Notes: generated by a model from the letters alone, not told the origin. Positions 43,277-53,121 are shown, counted from the stretch's first letter. The stretch: DNA of 64,000 nt from Pseudescherichia sp031979925 (GCF_031979925.1 NZ_DALZFB010000003.1:1-64000), one strand, 5' to 3'. Made by a program: numbers and translations.

Positions 43277-44664
43277 ACGTTTACCCCCTCAGGCGGCAGC
43301 ACGCTTAGCAGCGGATGATTGGCTCCGGTGAGCCGCAGCTGGCCAGCGCTATCGATAATCTGCATTTTCATCAGCCACTCGCTAAACTCCGGGGCATGTT
43401 TCAACCCCAGCAGCCGCCGGGCGTAGAGCGCGTCGTGAAATGAAGTGCTCTGATAGTTGAGCATGATGTCATCTGCCCCAGGGACGCCAATCAGGAAGGT
43501 CAGCCCGGCGTTGCACAGCAGCGTCAGGAGAGTGTCCATATCATCCTGATCCGCCTCAGCGTGGTTGGTATAGCAGACGTCACAGCCGATCGGCAGGCCC
43601 AACAGCTTGCCGCAGAAGTGATCCTCCAGCCCGGCGCGAACGATCTGTTTGCCATCGTAGAGATACTCCGGGCCAATAAATCCCACCACCGTATTGACCA
43701 GCAGCGGATCGAAATGGCGCGCCACGGCATAGGCCCGCGCCTCGCAGGTCTGCTGATCGACGCCATGATGGGCGTTGGCGGAGAGGCAGCTGCCCTGGCC
43801 GGTCTCAAAATACATTACGTTGTTGCCCAGCGTGCCGCGCCCAAGGCTCAGGGCGGCTTCCCGGGCCTCCGCCAGCAGCGCCAGGTTAATGCCGAAGCCG
43901 CTGTTTGCCGCCTCGGTGCCCGCCACCGACTGGAACACCAGATCAACAGGGGCACCGCGCTCTATCAGTGCCAGGGTATTAGTGACGTGCGTCAGCACGC
44001 AGGACTGGGTGGGAATAGCAAAGCGGCTAATGATGTCATCCATCATATGGTTCAGCCGCTCGAGCACCGGCAGGCTGTCGCTGGCTGGGTTAATGCCGAC
44101 CACCGCATCCCCTGCGCCATAGAGCAGGCCATCGAGCATACTCGCGGCGATGCCTTTCAGATCGTCGGTAGGGTGGTTGGGTTGCAGACGCACGCTCAGG
44201 TGACCCGGCAGGCCGATAGTGTTGCGAAAGCGGGTCACAACCCGGCATCGGCTGGCGGCGAGGATCAGATCCTGGTTGCGCATCAGCTTGCTGACGGCGG
44301 CGGCCATCTCCGGCGTAATGGCACGGGCCACGCGGCTTAGGGTAAGGGGATCGGTGGCATCGTCCAGCAGCCAGTCGCGAAAGTCGCCTACCGTCAGGTG
44401 GCTGATGGTAGAGAACGCGTCGCCATCGTGGGTATCGATAATCAGCCGGGTAACCTCATCCGCTTCATAAGGGATCAGCGGGTTAGCCAGGATCTCGCGC
44501 AGCGGCACCTCGGCCAGCGCCATCTTCGCCGCCATGCGCTCTTCGGCAGAGTTGGCGCTGATGCCTGCCAGCACATCCCCGGAGCGGGCCGGGGAGGCTT
44601 TCGCCAGCAGCGTTTTCAAACTGGCGAACCGGTAGGTGCGGTGCGCCAGAACGGTTTTATACAT
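43273..44664 (-). CDS. eutB: Ethanolamine ammonia-lyase large subunit
   Basis: 463 residues, near the usual 453. TIM-barrel sequences of EutB are present: GLPGHLSVRLQPNHPTDD, GDAVVGINPASDS, YFETGQGSCLSANAHHG and TVVGFIGPEYLYDG. The sequence is clearly divergent from the E. coli eut-operon version and resembles the non-microcompartment type of pseudomonads. GGAGG lies 6 bases before the ATG and 10 bases after the permease stop. Confidence 0.94.
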   Translation of the reverse strand: MYKTVLAHRTYRFASLKTLLAKASPARSGDVLAGISANSAEERMAAKMALAEVPLREILANPLIPYEADEVTRLIIDTHDGDAFSTISHLTVGDFRDWLLDDATDPLTLSRVARAITPEMAAAVSKLMRNQDLILAASRCRVVTRFRNTIGLPGHLSVRLQPNHPTDDLKGIAASMLDGLLYGAGDAVVGINPASDSLPVLERLNHMMDDIISRFAIPTQSCVLTHVTNTLALIERGAPVDLVFQSVAGTEAANSGFGINLALLAEAREAALSLGRGTLGNNVMYFETGQGSCLSANAHHGVDQQTCEARAYAVARHFDPLLVNTVVGFIGPEYLYDGKQIVRAGLEDHFCGKLLGLPIGCDVCYTNHAEADQDDMDTLLTLLCNAGLTFLIGVPGADDIMLNYQSTSFHDALYARRLLGLKHAPEFSEWLMKMQIIDSAGQLRLTGANHPLLSVLPPEGVNV

Positions 44665-44673
44665 GTCGCCTCC

Positions 44674-46056
44674 TCAGGAGAGGGCGCGCAGCTGTGGATC
44701 CAGCCCGGCGCGCTCGCGGGCCGTGGCCGTGCTGCGGAACCACAGGTAGCCAGCCAGCATCATCGCCGCAAAAATCAGCGCCAGCAGCGGGTTGTACCAG
44801 ACCATTGCCACCAGGCAGAGCACCGCCATGCCCAGCGCAAACGCCGGTGCATAGGGAAAGAGCGGCGCTTTAAAGGGCCGGATCAAGTTAGGTTCGCTGC
44901 GGCGCAGTTTGAACAGCGCGGCCATCGAGGTGATATACATAACAATAGCGCCGAACACCGACATCGTCACGATGCAGGCGGTGAGCGGCATACCGCTGAT
45001 GGTAACTACCGAGTCCGAGAAGATAGCCGCGATGCCCACCACGCCCCCCGCCAGAATCGCCAGGTGCGGCGTCCGGGTCTTACGGTTCAGCGTCGCCAGG
45101 CTGGCTGGCAGATAGCCCGCTCGTGCCAGGGAGTAGATCTGCCGTGAGTAGCCCATAATGATACCGTGGAACGACGCCACCAGACCAAACAGCCCCAGCC
45201 AGACCAGCATATGCAGCCAGCCGCTGTTGTTACCGACAATGACCTTCATCGCCTGCGGCAGCGGATCGTTGATGTTGGCGAGGTTACGCCAGTCGCCGAC
45301 GCCACCAGCAAAGATCATCACCCCAACCGCCAGCACGGTGAGGGTCAGAATACCGCCGCCCAGCGCACGTGGAATGGTGCGCTGAGGATCCTTCGCCTCC
45401 TCCGCTGCCATTGAAGCGCCCTCAATGGCGAGGAAAAACCAGATAGCAAACGGAATGGCGGCAAACATGCCGGAGAGGGCGAGGCCGCTAAAGCTCTCTG
45501 CGCCTGCCCAGCCGTTAGCGGTGAAGTTATCCCACGAGAAGCCCGGCGCAACGACGCCCATAAACACCAGCAGCTCGAAGATCGCCAGCAGGGTGACGAT
45601 CAGCTCGAAGGTGGCCGCAATACCGACGCCGAGAATGTTCAGCGTCATAAAGATGACGTACGCGGCGCAGGCGATCCATTTCGCATCCAGCGCCGGAAAC
45701 TGCACGTTCAGGTAGGCCCCGATGGCCATCGCAATTGCCGGTGGGGCAAAGACAAACTCGATCAGGGTGGCAAAACCGGCAATAAACCCGCCGGTCGGCC
45801 CGAAGGCGCGGTAGGCGTAGGCAAAGGGACCACCCGCGTGGGGGATAGCGGTCGTTAGTTCGGTAAAGCTAAAGATAAAGGCGCAGTACATTGCCGCAAT
45901 AGCCAGCGCCACGACGAGAAAGCCCATCGTGCCCGCCTGCGACCAGCCATAGCTCCAGCCAAAATACTCACCGGAGATCACCAGCCCAACGGCAATTCCC
46001 CAGAGACGGAAGCTGCCGAGCGTTCTTTTCAGTGTGGTTGTAGGTGTCGTCATCAT
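44674..46056 (-). CDS. eat: Ethanolamine permease (APC family)
   Basis: 460 residues from the ATG at 46056 (GAGG six bases upstream). Twelve membrane segments of an amino acid-polyamine-organocation transporter; the opening FRLWGIAVGLVISGEYFGWSYGW is typical of ethanolamine permeases. First gene of an eat-eutB-eutC operon, supplying substrate to the lyase. No eutR-type regulator, aldehyde dehydrogenase or shell gene is adjacent. Confidence 0.88.
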   Translation of the reverse strand: MMTTPTTTLKRTLGSFRLWGIAVGLVISGEYFGWSYGWSQAGTMGFLVVALAIAAMYCAFIFSFTELTTAIPHAGGPFAYAYRAFGPTGGFIAGFATLIEFVFAPPAIAMAIGAYLNVQFPALDAKWIACAAYVIFMTLNILGVGIAATFELIVTLLAIFELLVFMGVVAPGFSWDNFTANGWAGAESFSGLALSGMFAAIPFAIWFFLAIEGASMAAEEAKDPQRTIPRALGGGILTLTVLAVGVMIFAGGVGDWRNLANINDPLPQAMKVIVGNNSGWLHMLVWLGLFGLVASFHGIIMGYSRQIYSLARAGYLPASLATLNRKTRTPHLAILAGGVVGIAAIFSDSVVTISGMPLTACIVTMSVFGAIVMYITSMAALFKLRRSEPNLIRPFKAPLFPYAPAFALGMAVLCLVAMVWYNPLLALIFAAMMLAGYLWFRSTATARERAGLDPQLRALS

Positions 46057-46225
46057 TTGCTGCCTCGCCGTTACACAGTTAACCGGGAGCCTGCAAAGGC
46101 GGTGCCAGAAAATTAACCACAGCAATTTCAATAGAATGAAAAAAGTGCGTTAAATACAGTGCACCGAAACGCACGGGGCAATGGTGCAGCCTGCCCCGGC
46201 GTGGTGAAAAACGTAGCGAGTCCGC

Positions 46226-46372
46226 TTCAGTTTGTAGGCCCGTGCAAGCGTAGCGCCGCCGGGCGTTATTGTATTGATGCTGCATTGCCGGGCGGCAATG
46301 CGTTTGCCCGGCCGATGGTGGGTACGGTGCGGTTTGTAGGCCCGGCACGCAGAGCGCCGCCGGGCATGGCTG
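46226..46372. repeat. BIME cluster between the ethanolamine operon and hemB
   Basis: Three REP-like units with GTAGGCCCG...GCGCCGCCGGGC and an inverted CCGGGCGGCAATGCGTTTGCCCGG. They lie at the junction between accessory interval and backbone. No gene is seen in the 317 bases before hemB. Confidence 0.8.
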
Positions 46373-46373
46373 T

Positions 46374-47348
46374 TTAACGCAGGATTTTCCGTTCGGCCAG
46401 ATCCAGCGCGAAGTAGCTGAAGATCAGATCTGCACCGGCGCGTTTGATCGCACCCAGGCTTTCGAGGATCACTTTGTCCTCGTCGATAGCCCCGGCCTGG
46501 GCCGCAAACTTGATCATCGCATATTCACCGCTGACCTGATACGCGCCGAGAGGCAGCTCGGTGCGCTCGCGGATGTCGCGCAGGATGTCGAGATATGCAC
46601 CTGCTGGCTTAACCATCAGGCAGTCAGCGCCCTGCGCTTCGTCGAGCAGCGACTCGCGGATCGCTTCCCGGCGGTTCATCGGGTTCATCTGGTAGGTTTT
46701 ACGATCGCCCTTCAGCGCCGTGCCGGCTGCTTCACGGAACGGACCGTAGAAGGAGGAGGCAAACTTGGTGGAGTAGGACATGATCGCCGTATCGGTAAAG
46801 CCTGCGGCATCCAGCGCCTGGCGAATTGCCTGCACCTGGCCATCCATTGCGGCGGAAGGCGCTATAAAATCGGCTCCGGCGGCAGCGGCAACCACTGCCT
46901 GCTTGCCCAGGTTGAGCAGGGTTGCGTCGTTATCCACGCCGTGATCGCACAGCACGCCGCAGTGGCCGTGTGACGTGTACTCACAGAAGCAGGTATCGGA
47001 CATGACGACCATCTCCGGCACCGCGTCTTTACAGATCCGCGACATACGCGCCACGAGGCCATCTTCACGCCAGGCGTCGCTGCCGGTGGCGTCGGTGTGG
47101 TGTGAAATACCAAACGTCATGACCGAGCGAATGCCCGCGTTGGCGAAGCGCTCGATCTCACGGGCGAGATACTTCTCTGGAATGCGCACCACGCCTGGCA
47201 TGGCTTCGATAGCTTTATAGTCGTCCAGCTCTTCTTCAACAAAGATGGGCAATACAAAGTCATTGAGGCTCAGCGTTGTCTCTTCAAACATGGCGCGCAG
47301 CGGGGCAGACTTGCGCAGGCGGCGCGGACGGGAAATTAAATCGGTCAT
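46374..47348 (-). CDS. hemB: Delta-aminolevulinic acid dehydratase (porphobilinogen synthase)
   Basis: 324 residues. Zinc cysteines lie in SDTCFCEYTSHGHCG, and the two Schiff-base lysines in YSTKFASSFYGPF and MVKPAGAYLD. It condenses two aminolevulinate molecules to porphobilinogen in haem synthesis. This gene marks the return of conserved backbone. Confidence 0.98.
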   Translation of the reverse strand: MTDLISRPRRLRKSAPLRAMFEETTLSLNDFVLPIFVEEELDDYKAIEAMPGVVRIPEKYLAREIERFANAGIRSVMTFGISHHTDATGSDAWREDGLVARMSRICKDAVPEMVVMSDTCFCEYTSHGHCGVLCDHGVDNDATLLNLGKQAVVAAAAGADFIAPSAAMDGQVQAIRQALDAAGFTDTAIMSYSTKFASSFYGPFREAAGTALKGDRKTYQMNPMNRREAIRESLLDEAQGADCLMVKPAGAYLDILRDIRERTELPLGAYQVSGEYAMIKFAAQAGAIDEDKVILESLGAIKRAGADLIFSYFALDLAERKILR

Positions 47349-47448
47349 GGTATGCCTGAGGTTGGTGAATCAGAGGGCTATTATAACCCAATCAACCCCG
47401 GGGTGTTTCGCCAAAACAGGCGTTATCTACCCCGGAGCGGAGAGAGGG

Positions 47449-48615
47449 TCAGGAGGCGGGAACGATCTGCGGCCGGTTGCCGCTTAGCTCGGTGACCAGG
47501 TCGTTAACCCCATCGCTCATGTTTTTAAAACGGGTCAGGGGCGAGCGGGTCACCACCACGAACACGCCGACGTTGCTCTTCGGGATCATCGCCATATAGG
47601 TAATAAATCCGCCGCCGCCGCCGGTTTTTTGAATGATCCCCGGCCGGCCCTCTTTTGGTGACATGTAGACCCAGCCCAGCCCCAGCGCGTCGGCTTTACC
47701 CGGCACGTCCATGCCCACCACGCGGGTCAGCTGATTACGCTGATAGATAAGGGTCTGCATCCGGTCAGCCTGGTTGCTGCGGGCGTAAAAATCTGATGAG
47801 AGGAACTGCTGCATCCAGCGCATCATATCTCCCGGCGTGGAGTAGACGCCGCCGCTGCCGATGGCTGCCAGGGTGTTGTCGCAGGGGCTAGCGCCTTTCT
47901 CCGCCACCATCAGGCGACGGCACTGATCCGGCGAGGGGGTAAAGGTGGTGTCCTTCATCCCTAGCGGACGAGCGATCTGCTCGTCAAACAGTTGGGAGTA
48001 GGGCTTGCCTGCGGCGTTAGCCAGCGCATCCGCCAGCAGGTCAAAGGCCAGGTTTGAGTAAGAGGCCTGCGAGCCGGGGGCCGTTTTCAGCGTCGCGGTC
48101 GAGAGCCAGTTCCAGCGCTGCTCGCGCGTTGGCCAGGTGAAGACCGAGCGGTGGGCTACGCCGCCGGGCTGCTCGCGGGGCAGGGCGCTGGTGTGGGTCG
48201 CAAGGTTCACCAGGGTGATCGGCGATCCCTGCCAGCCCGGTACCCGTGCGCCGGGAGGGGCATATTTACTGAGTGGATCGTTGAGCTTTACCACACCCTG
48301 ATCGAGCAGCTTTACCAGCATCTCGCTGGTCATCAGCTTGGAGATAGAGGCGATACGGATCAGCGAGTCGAGCTGCGGGCGCACGTTGTTACCCGGACGT
48401 GTTTCACCGAAGCTGCGGAATACGCGCTGGTTGCCGTCGATCGCCACCATCGCCATGCCGGTTGCGCCGCTGCCGTAGAAGATATGGTTGGCATAGCGAT
48501 CAACAACGTCGGACGCAAACTCCGGATCGGGAGAGGTCTGTGCCGCATTTACTGATGAAAAGGTCAGAGCGCACAACAGAGTGGACAAAAGCAGGCAACG
48601 TTTCAACGACAGCAT
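47449..48615 (-). CDS. ampH: D-Ala-D-Ala carboxypeptidase/endopeptidase AmpH
   Basis: 388 residues with a signal peptide (to SVNAAQ) and a class C beta-lactamase/PBP fold: SxxK in ASISKLM, YSN in ASYSNLA, and KTGGGGGF near the C-terminus. Periplasmic murein-recycling enzyme. Divergent from sbmA as in E. coli. Confidence 0.93.
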   Translation of the reverse strand: MLSLKRCLLLSTLLCALTFSSVNAAQTSPDPEFASDVVDRYANHIFYGSGATGMAMVAIDGNQRVFRSFGETRPGNNVRPQLDSLIRIASISKLMTSEMLVKLLDQGVVKLNDPLSKYAPPGARVPGWQGSPITLVNLATHTSALPREQPGGVAHRSVFTWPTREQRWNWLSTATLKTAPGSQASYSNLAFDLLADALANAAGKPYSQLFDEQIARPLGMKDTTFTPSPDQCRRLMVAEKGASPCDNTLAAIGSGGVYSTPGDMMRWMQQFLSSDFYARSNQADRMQTLIYQRNQLTRVVGMDVPGKADALGLGWVYMSPKEGRPGIIQKTGGGGGFITYMAMIPKSNVGVFVVVTRSPLTRFKNMSDGVNDLVTELSGNRPQIVPAS

Positions 48616-48854
48616 CCATCAAAAAAAGTTAAAGAGATAGAGCGTATTTATACTACTTACCGGCGCGTTGCAAAGCCCAGAAAAGCGCTTTATTTTGCGG
48701 GCAAGCGTAACGCCGGGTAAACAGACGCTTTTTTCCTGCAACACAATGTCTTCTTTTGACATGAAGCGCTTGTGGTAATCTCACTGGCTTCGGTATTTTC
48801 ATACCCATAGCGAATCAACAACACAATAAGAGTGAGCTGTCGCAGGAGAATTTC

Positions 48855-50075
48855 ATGTTTAAATCTTTTTTTCCCAAGCCGGGGCCGTTTTTGCTCTCGG
48901 CGATCCTGTGGGCGCTGATCGCCGTCATCTTCTGGCAGGCGGGCGGCGGAGAGTGGTTAACCCGCCTCGCAGGCGCATCTAAGGATGTACCGGCCAGCGC
49001 CGCGCGCTTCTGGTCCGGCAGCTATCTGATCTTTTATGCTTACTATGCCCTGTGCGTGGGCGCGTTTGCTCTCTTCTGGTTTACTTACGCCCCGCACCGC
49101 TGGCAGCGCTGGTCGATTCTCGGCACCGCGCTGATTATCTTTGTCACCTGGTTTATGGTCGAAGTGAGCGTGGCGATCAACGCCTGGTACGCGCCGTTTT
49201 ACGATCTGATCCAGAGTGCCCTCAGCGCACCGCATAAGGTGACCATTGGTCAGTTCTATCATGAGGTCGGGGTGTTCCTCGGCATTGCGATGATTGCGGT
49301 GCTGGTGGCGGTGATGAATAACTTTTTCGTCAGCCACTACGTCTTCCGCTGGCGTACGGCCATGAACGAATACTATATGGCCAACTGGCACCGCCTGCGC
49401 CATATCGAGGGCGCGGCCCAGCGTGTGCAGGAGGACACCATGCGTTTCTCCTCGACGCTGGAGGATATGGGCGTCAGCCTGCTCAATGCGGTGATGAAAC
49501 TGATCGCATTCCTGCCGATCCTCGTGGCGCTGTCCCCGCACGTGCCGGAGCTGCCGATCGTCGGCCACGTTCCCTACGGGCTGGTGATCGCCGCCATTCT
49601 CTGGTCATTGATCGGCACCGGTCTGCTGGCGGTAGTGGGGATCAAGCTGCCGGGGCTGGAGTTTAAAAACCAGCGCGTCGAAGCGGCCTACCGTAAAGAG
49701 CTGGTCTACGGCGAGGATGACCCTGAGCGCGCCTCGCCGCCCACCGTGCACGAGCTGTTTGCCGCGGTGCGTCGGAACTACTTCCGTCTCTATTTCCACT
49801 ACATGTACTTCAACATTGCGCGCATCTTCTATCTGCAAATCGACAACGTTTTCGGCCTGTTCCTGCTGTTTCCGTCGATTGTTGCCGGTACGATTACCCT
49901 CGGCCTGATGACCCAGATCACTAACGTTTTCGACCAGGTACGCAGCTCGTTCCAGTATCTGATCAACTCCTGGACCACGCTGGTGGAACTGATGTCTATC
50001 TATAAGCGTTTACGTACCTTCGAGCGTGAACTTGACGGCGAGGATGTCGTACACGCGACAACCTCACTCAGCTAA
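48855..50075 (+). CDS. sbmA: Peptide antibiotic transporter SbmA
   Basis: 406 residues, inner-membrane SbmA/BacA protein with about 7-8 membrane segments, collinear with E. coli SbmA (FWSGSYLIFYAYYALCVG, NAWYAPFYDLIQ). A proton-driven importer of microcins, bleomycin and proline-rich peptides. AGGAG precedes the ATG. Operon with yaiW. Confidence 0.95.
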   Translation: MFKSFFPKPGPFLLSAILWALIAVIFWQAGGGEWLTRLAGASKDVPASAARFWSGSYLIFYAYYALCVGAFALFWFTYAPHRWQRWSILGTALIIFVTWFMVEVSVAINAWYAPFYDLIQSALSAPHKVTIGQFYHEVGVFLGIAMIAVLVAVMNNFFVSHYVFRWRTAMNEYYMANWHRLRHIEGAAQRVQEDTMRFSSTLEDMGVSLLNAVMKLIAFLPILVALSPHVPELPIVGHVPYGLVIAAILWSLIGTGLLAVVGIKLPGLEFKNQRVEAAYRKELVYGEDDPERASPPTVHELFAAVRRNYFRLYFHYMYFNIARIFYLQIDNVFGLFLLFPSIVAGTITLGLMTQITNVFDQVRSSFQYLINSWTTLVELMSIYKRLRTFERELDGEDVVHATTSLS

Positions 50076-50089
50076 TGACCGGAGCGGCT

Positions 50090-51178
50090 ATGCAAGCATC
50101 ACGCAGTTTAACCCTGCTGGCGGGATTGATCCTCGTCGGCTGTAGCACCTCGCGCCCGCCGCCGCTCAAAGAGGGCGAGAAGGCGATCGACGTGGCGAAG
50201 CTGGTGAGGCAGAAGATCCCTGCCAGCGTAAAGGATCGTGACGCCTGGGCTGAGGATCTTGCCACCACCTTCAAGAGCCAGTCCCTTGCGCCAACGCGGG
50301 AGAACGTCTGCTCGGTGCTGGCAGTGGCCCAGCAGGAGTCGAACTATCAGGCCGATCCTGCCGTGCCGGGGCTAAACAAGATCGCCTGGCAGGAGATTGA
50401 GAAGCGCGCCGGGCGGCTGCACATTCCTGCTTTTGTGGTGCGCACCGCGCTGAAGGTCCCTTCGCCCAACGGCAAAAGCTACGCCGAGCGGCTCGATAAC
50501 GTCAAAACCGAGAAGCAGCTTAGCGCGATCTTCGATGACCTGATCAATATCGTTCCGCTGGGGCAGACGCTGTTTGGCTCCCTCAATCCGGTGCACACCG
50601 GCGGGCCGATGCAGGTCAGTATCGCTTTTGCCGAACAGCATACCCGGGGCTATCCGTGGAAGATGGAAGGCACCGTGCGTCAGGAGGTCTTCTCCCGGCG
50701 CGGCGGCCTCTGGTTCGGGACGTACCACCTGCTTAACTATCCGGCCAGCTACAGCGAGCCGCTCTACCGCTTTGCCGACTTCAACGCTGGCTGGTATGCC
50801 AGCCGCAACGCTGCCTTCCAGAGCGCGGTCAGCAAGGCCAGCGGCGTGAAGCTGGCGCTGGACGGGGATGTGATCCTCTACGGCAGTCGTGAGGCGGGCA
50901 GCACCGAGCGGGCGGTACGCAAGCTGGGACCGGCGCTGGGGCTCAGAGACGCCCAGATCCGTGACCAGCTGGAGCGGGGCGATAGTCAGGATTTTGAGGA
51001 GACCGAACTCTACAAAGGGGTCTATCGACTGGCGGAGAAGAAAAGCGGGAAAACGCTACCGAAAGCGCTGCTGCCAGGCATTCAGCTTGAGAGCCCGAAG
51101 ATCACCCGCAACCTGACAACAGCCTGGTTTGCGAAGCGCGTGGACGATCGTCGGGCGCGCTGTATGCAAGGGAATTAA
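50090..51178 (+). CDS. yaiW: Outer membrane lipoprotein YaiW
   Basis: 362 residues from the ATG at 50090, chosen because GGAG lies six bases ahead and it gives a proper lipoprotein signal with LILVGC. An ATG at 50075 overlapping the sbmA stop would add five residues. In E. coli YaiW works with SbmA in uptake of proline-rich peptides. DUF1615 family. Confidence 0.92.
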   Translation: MQASRSLTLLAGLILVGCSTSRPPPLKEGEKAIDVAKLVRQKIPASVKDRDAWAEDLATTFKSQSLAPTRENVCSVLAVAQQESNYQADPAVPGLNKIAWQEIEKRAGRLHIPAFVVRTALKVPSPNGKSYAERLDNVKTEKQLSAIFDDLINIVPLGQTLFGSLNPVHTGGPMQVSIAFAEQHTRGYPWKMEGTVRQEVFSRRGGLWFGTYHLLNYPASYSEPLYRFADFNAGWYASRNAAFQSAVSKASGVKLALDGDVILYGSREAGSTERAVRKLGPALGLRDAQIRDQLERGDSQDFEETELYKGVYRLAEKKSGKTLPKALLPGIQLESPKITRNLTTAWFAKRVDDRRARCMQGN

Positions 51179-51196
51179 CATTATTACGGCGTCACG

Positions 51197-51496
51197 CTAG
51201 TAGTGACGCCAGCGCAGCAGCAGGGCGATAACGCCAAGCAGGGCACTGCCAATGAGAAAAGGAACCAGACCAAAGATCGTGCCTACGCCGAGTCCCATAT
51301 CGATGCGTGGCCGATTGCTCTCCTGCATCTGCATAAAATTCTCAAACACACCTGGGGCGTGAATCAGCGCGTTTAGCAGTTGCGCACCTGCCCAGAAGCA
51401 GAGCAGCACGAAGACCGCATACGCGATATTGCCTGGCGTGGAGGCGTCTCGTCTCTTCTCGTTGGCAAAGGGCTTCGACATCATAAATTCTGCCAT
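51197..51496 (-). CDS. yaiY: Inner membrane protein YaiY
   Basis: 99 residues with two membrane segments (~24-45 and ~70-94). Collinear with E. coli YaiY (STPGNIAYA, HAPGV, GLGVGTIFGL). GGAGGTCACT precedes the ATG. Function unknown. Confidence 0.9.
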   Translation of the reverse strand: MAEFMMSKPFANEKRRDASTPGNIAYAVFVLLCFWAGAQLLNALIHAPGVFENFMQMQESNRPRIDMGLGVGTIFGLVPFLIGSALLGVIALLLRWRHY

Positions 51497-51751
51497 AGTG
51501 ACCTCCGATACGCGTTATTGAGCTGGCAATGCACCAGTAATTCACGTTGATTTTGACAGGTCACAACGATTGTCAATATCAGATTGGTGACAATTTACGC
51601 ATTATTATTAGCCCCATTTAAGGTTTTACATCTCCAGTCACAAAATCATGACTTTTGTTGCGTTTTATTAACGATTTCGGATTTTCCGCATGCGTCAGGG
51701 GCTTGCGGTGGGTAATATGCTCAGATGCTGTTTTTCTCTACCGGAGATGCT

Positions 51752-51973
51752 ATGAAACTGCCTGCCAAAATCCGCCGTGACTGGCACTACTACGCCTTTG
51801 CTATTGGGCTGATCTTTATTCTTAACGGCGTGGTTGGACTGCTGGGGTTTGAGGCGCAGGGCTGGCAAACTTACGCGGTCGGTCTGGTGACCTGGGTTAT
51901 TAGCTTCTGGCTGGCGGGGCTGATTATTCGCCGCCGTCCCGAGGAGGAGACAGCGGCAGATTCGCAGGATTAA
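51752..51973 (+). CDS. yaiZ: Small membrane protein YaiZ
   Basis: 73 residues from the ATG at 51752 (MKLPAKIRRDWHYYAF), with two hydrophobic segments (~14-32 and ~41-60). The order yaiY-yaiZ-ddlA is that of E. coli. Its stop overlaps the ddlA stop. Function unknown. Confidence 0.87.
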   Translation: MKLPAKIRRDWHYYAFAIGLIFILNGVVGLLGFEAQGWQTYAVGLVTWVISFWLAGLIIRRRPEEETAADSQD

Positions 51974-53067
51974 GCCATCGTACTTTTCAGGGCGCTATCG
52001 GCCTGATGGCGCTCTAACGCCAGATCGATCAGGCGGCTAATCAGATCGGTATAGCCCAGGCCGCTGGCCTGCCACAGCTTGGGATACATGCTGATATTGG
52101 TAAAGCCGGGCAGGGTGTTAATCTCGTTGATAATAATATCGTTCTCGTCAGTCAGGAAGACGTCGACCCGCGCCATGCCTGCGCATCCCAGCGTCTCGTA
52201 GGCGGCCACGGCGGTCTGGCGAATGGCCTCGTTCACCGCCGGATCGATTGCCGCCGGGATCACCACCTGTGCACCGTTGTCATCGATATATTTGGTATCG
52301 TAGGCGTAGAACTCGCTGTTGAGCACGATCTCACCGCAGGTGCTGGCCTGGGGATTATCGTTCCCCAGCACGGCGCACTCAATTTCCCGCCCCTTAATGC
52401 CGGTCTCCACTACTACCTTATGGTCGAACGCAAAGGCAAGATCGACGGCGGCATAGTACTGCGCCTCGCTGGTCACCTTGCTAACGCCTACCGATGAGCC
52501 CTGGTTGGCCGGTTTAACAAACAGCGGCAGGCCCAGCTGCGTCTGTACGTCAGCAAAAGAGCGTTGCTGACGGTTAGCGCGGGTGAGGGTGATAAAGGGG
52601 GCAATCTTCAGTCCGGCGTCACGCAGCAGGCGCTTCGTGACGTCCTTATCCATACAGGCGGCCGAGCCGAGCACGCCGGAACCGACGAACGGTAGATTGG
52701 CCATTCGCAGCATCCCCTGCAGGGAACCATCTTCGCCCAGCGTGCCGTGGACGATAGGAAAGATCACATCCACGGTGGGTAGAGCAGCGCCGCTCTCGGC
52801 ATTGATAAGCTGCGCCGTTTCTCTGCCTGGAATATGTGCGACGCTAATCGCAGAGGGATTTAATGCGATACGGGCCGGATCGCTGGCGTTCTGTAAATAG
52901 TTAGTTGCGTCGTTGATGTGCCATTGACCCTGCTTATCGATCCCCAGCAGCAGCACCTCGAAGCGGCTCTTATCAATAGCATCAACAATATTTTTTGCCG
53001 ACTGGAGCGACACCTCATGCTCCGCCGATTTACCACCAAAGACGATCCCTACCCGCATTTTTGCCAT
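51970..53067 (-). CDS. ddlA: D-alanine--D-alanine ligase A
   Basis: 365 residues from MAKMRVGIVFGG. ATP-grasp enzyme: GGKSAEHEVSLQSA substrate loop, PVFVKP-like PLFVKPANQGSSVGVSK, and metal residues in EINTLPGFT. It makes D-Ala-D-Ala for peptidoglycan. The shared 17-base element lies 37 bases upstream. Confidence 0.97.
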   Translation of the reverse strand: MAKMRVGIVFGGKSAEHEVSLQSAKNIVDAIDKSRFEVLLLGIDKQGQWHINDATNYLQNASDPARIALNPSAISVAHIPGRETAQLINAESGAALPTVDVIFPIVHGTLGEDGSLQGMLRMANLPFVGSGVLGSAACMDKDVTKRLLRDAGLKIAPFITLTRANRQQRSFADVQTQLGLPLFVKPANQGSSVGVSKVTSEAQYYAAVDLAFAFDHKVVVETGIKGREIECAVLGNDNPQASTCGEIVLNSEFYAYDTKYIDDNGAQVVIPAAIDPAVNEAIRQTAVAAYETLGCAGMARVDVFLTDENDIIINEINTLPGFTNISMYPKLWQASGLGYTDLISRLIDLALERHQADSALKSTMA

Positions 53068-53104
53068 CACCACATCCACTCTTATTGCTCGAAAAAAGAT
53101 ACCT

Positions 53105-53121
53105 TACCACGGCAAAACGCG
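53105..53121 (-). repeat. 17-base element shared with the yafV upstream region
   Basis: Second copy of TACCACGGCAAAACGCG, at nearly the same distance from the ddlA start as the copy before yafV. Confidence 0.6.

Noticed and set aside
46226..46372. Spaced GC-rich repeats as a possible CRISPR
   Set aside because: The units are inverted REP sequences in BIME arrangement, with no regular spacers and no cas genes.
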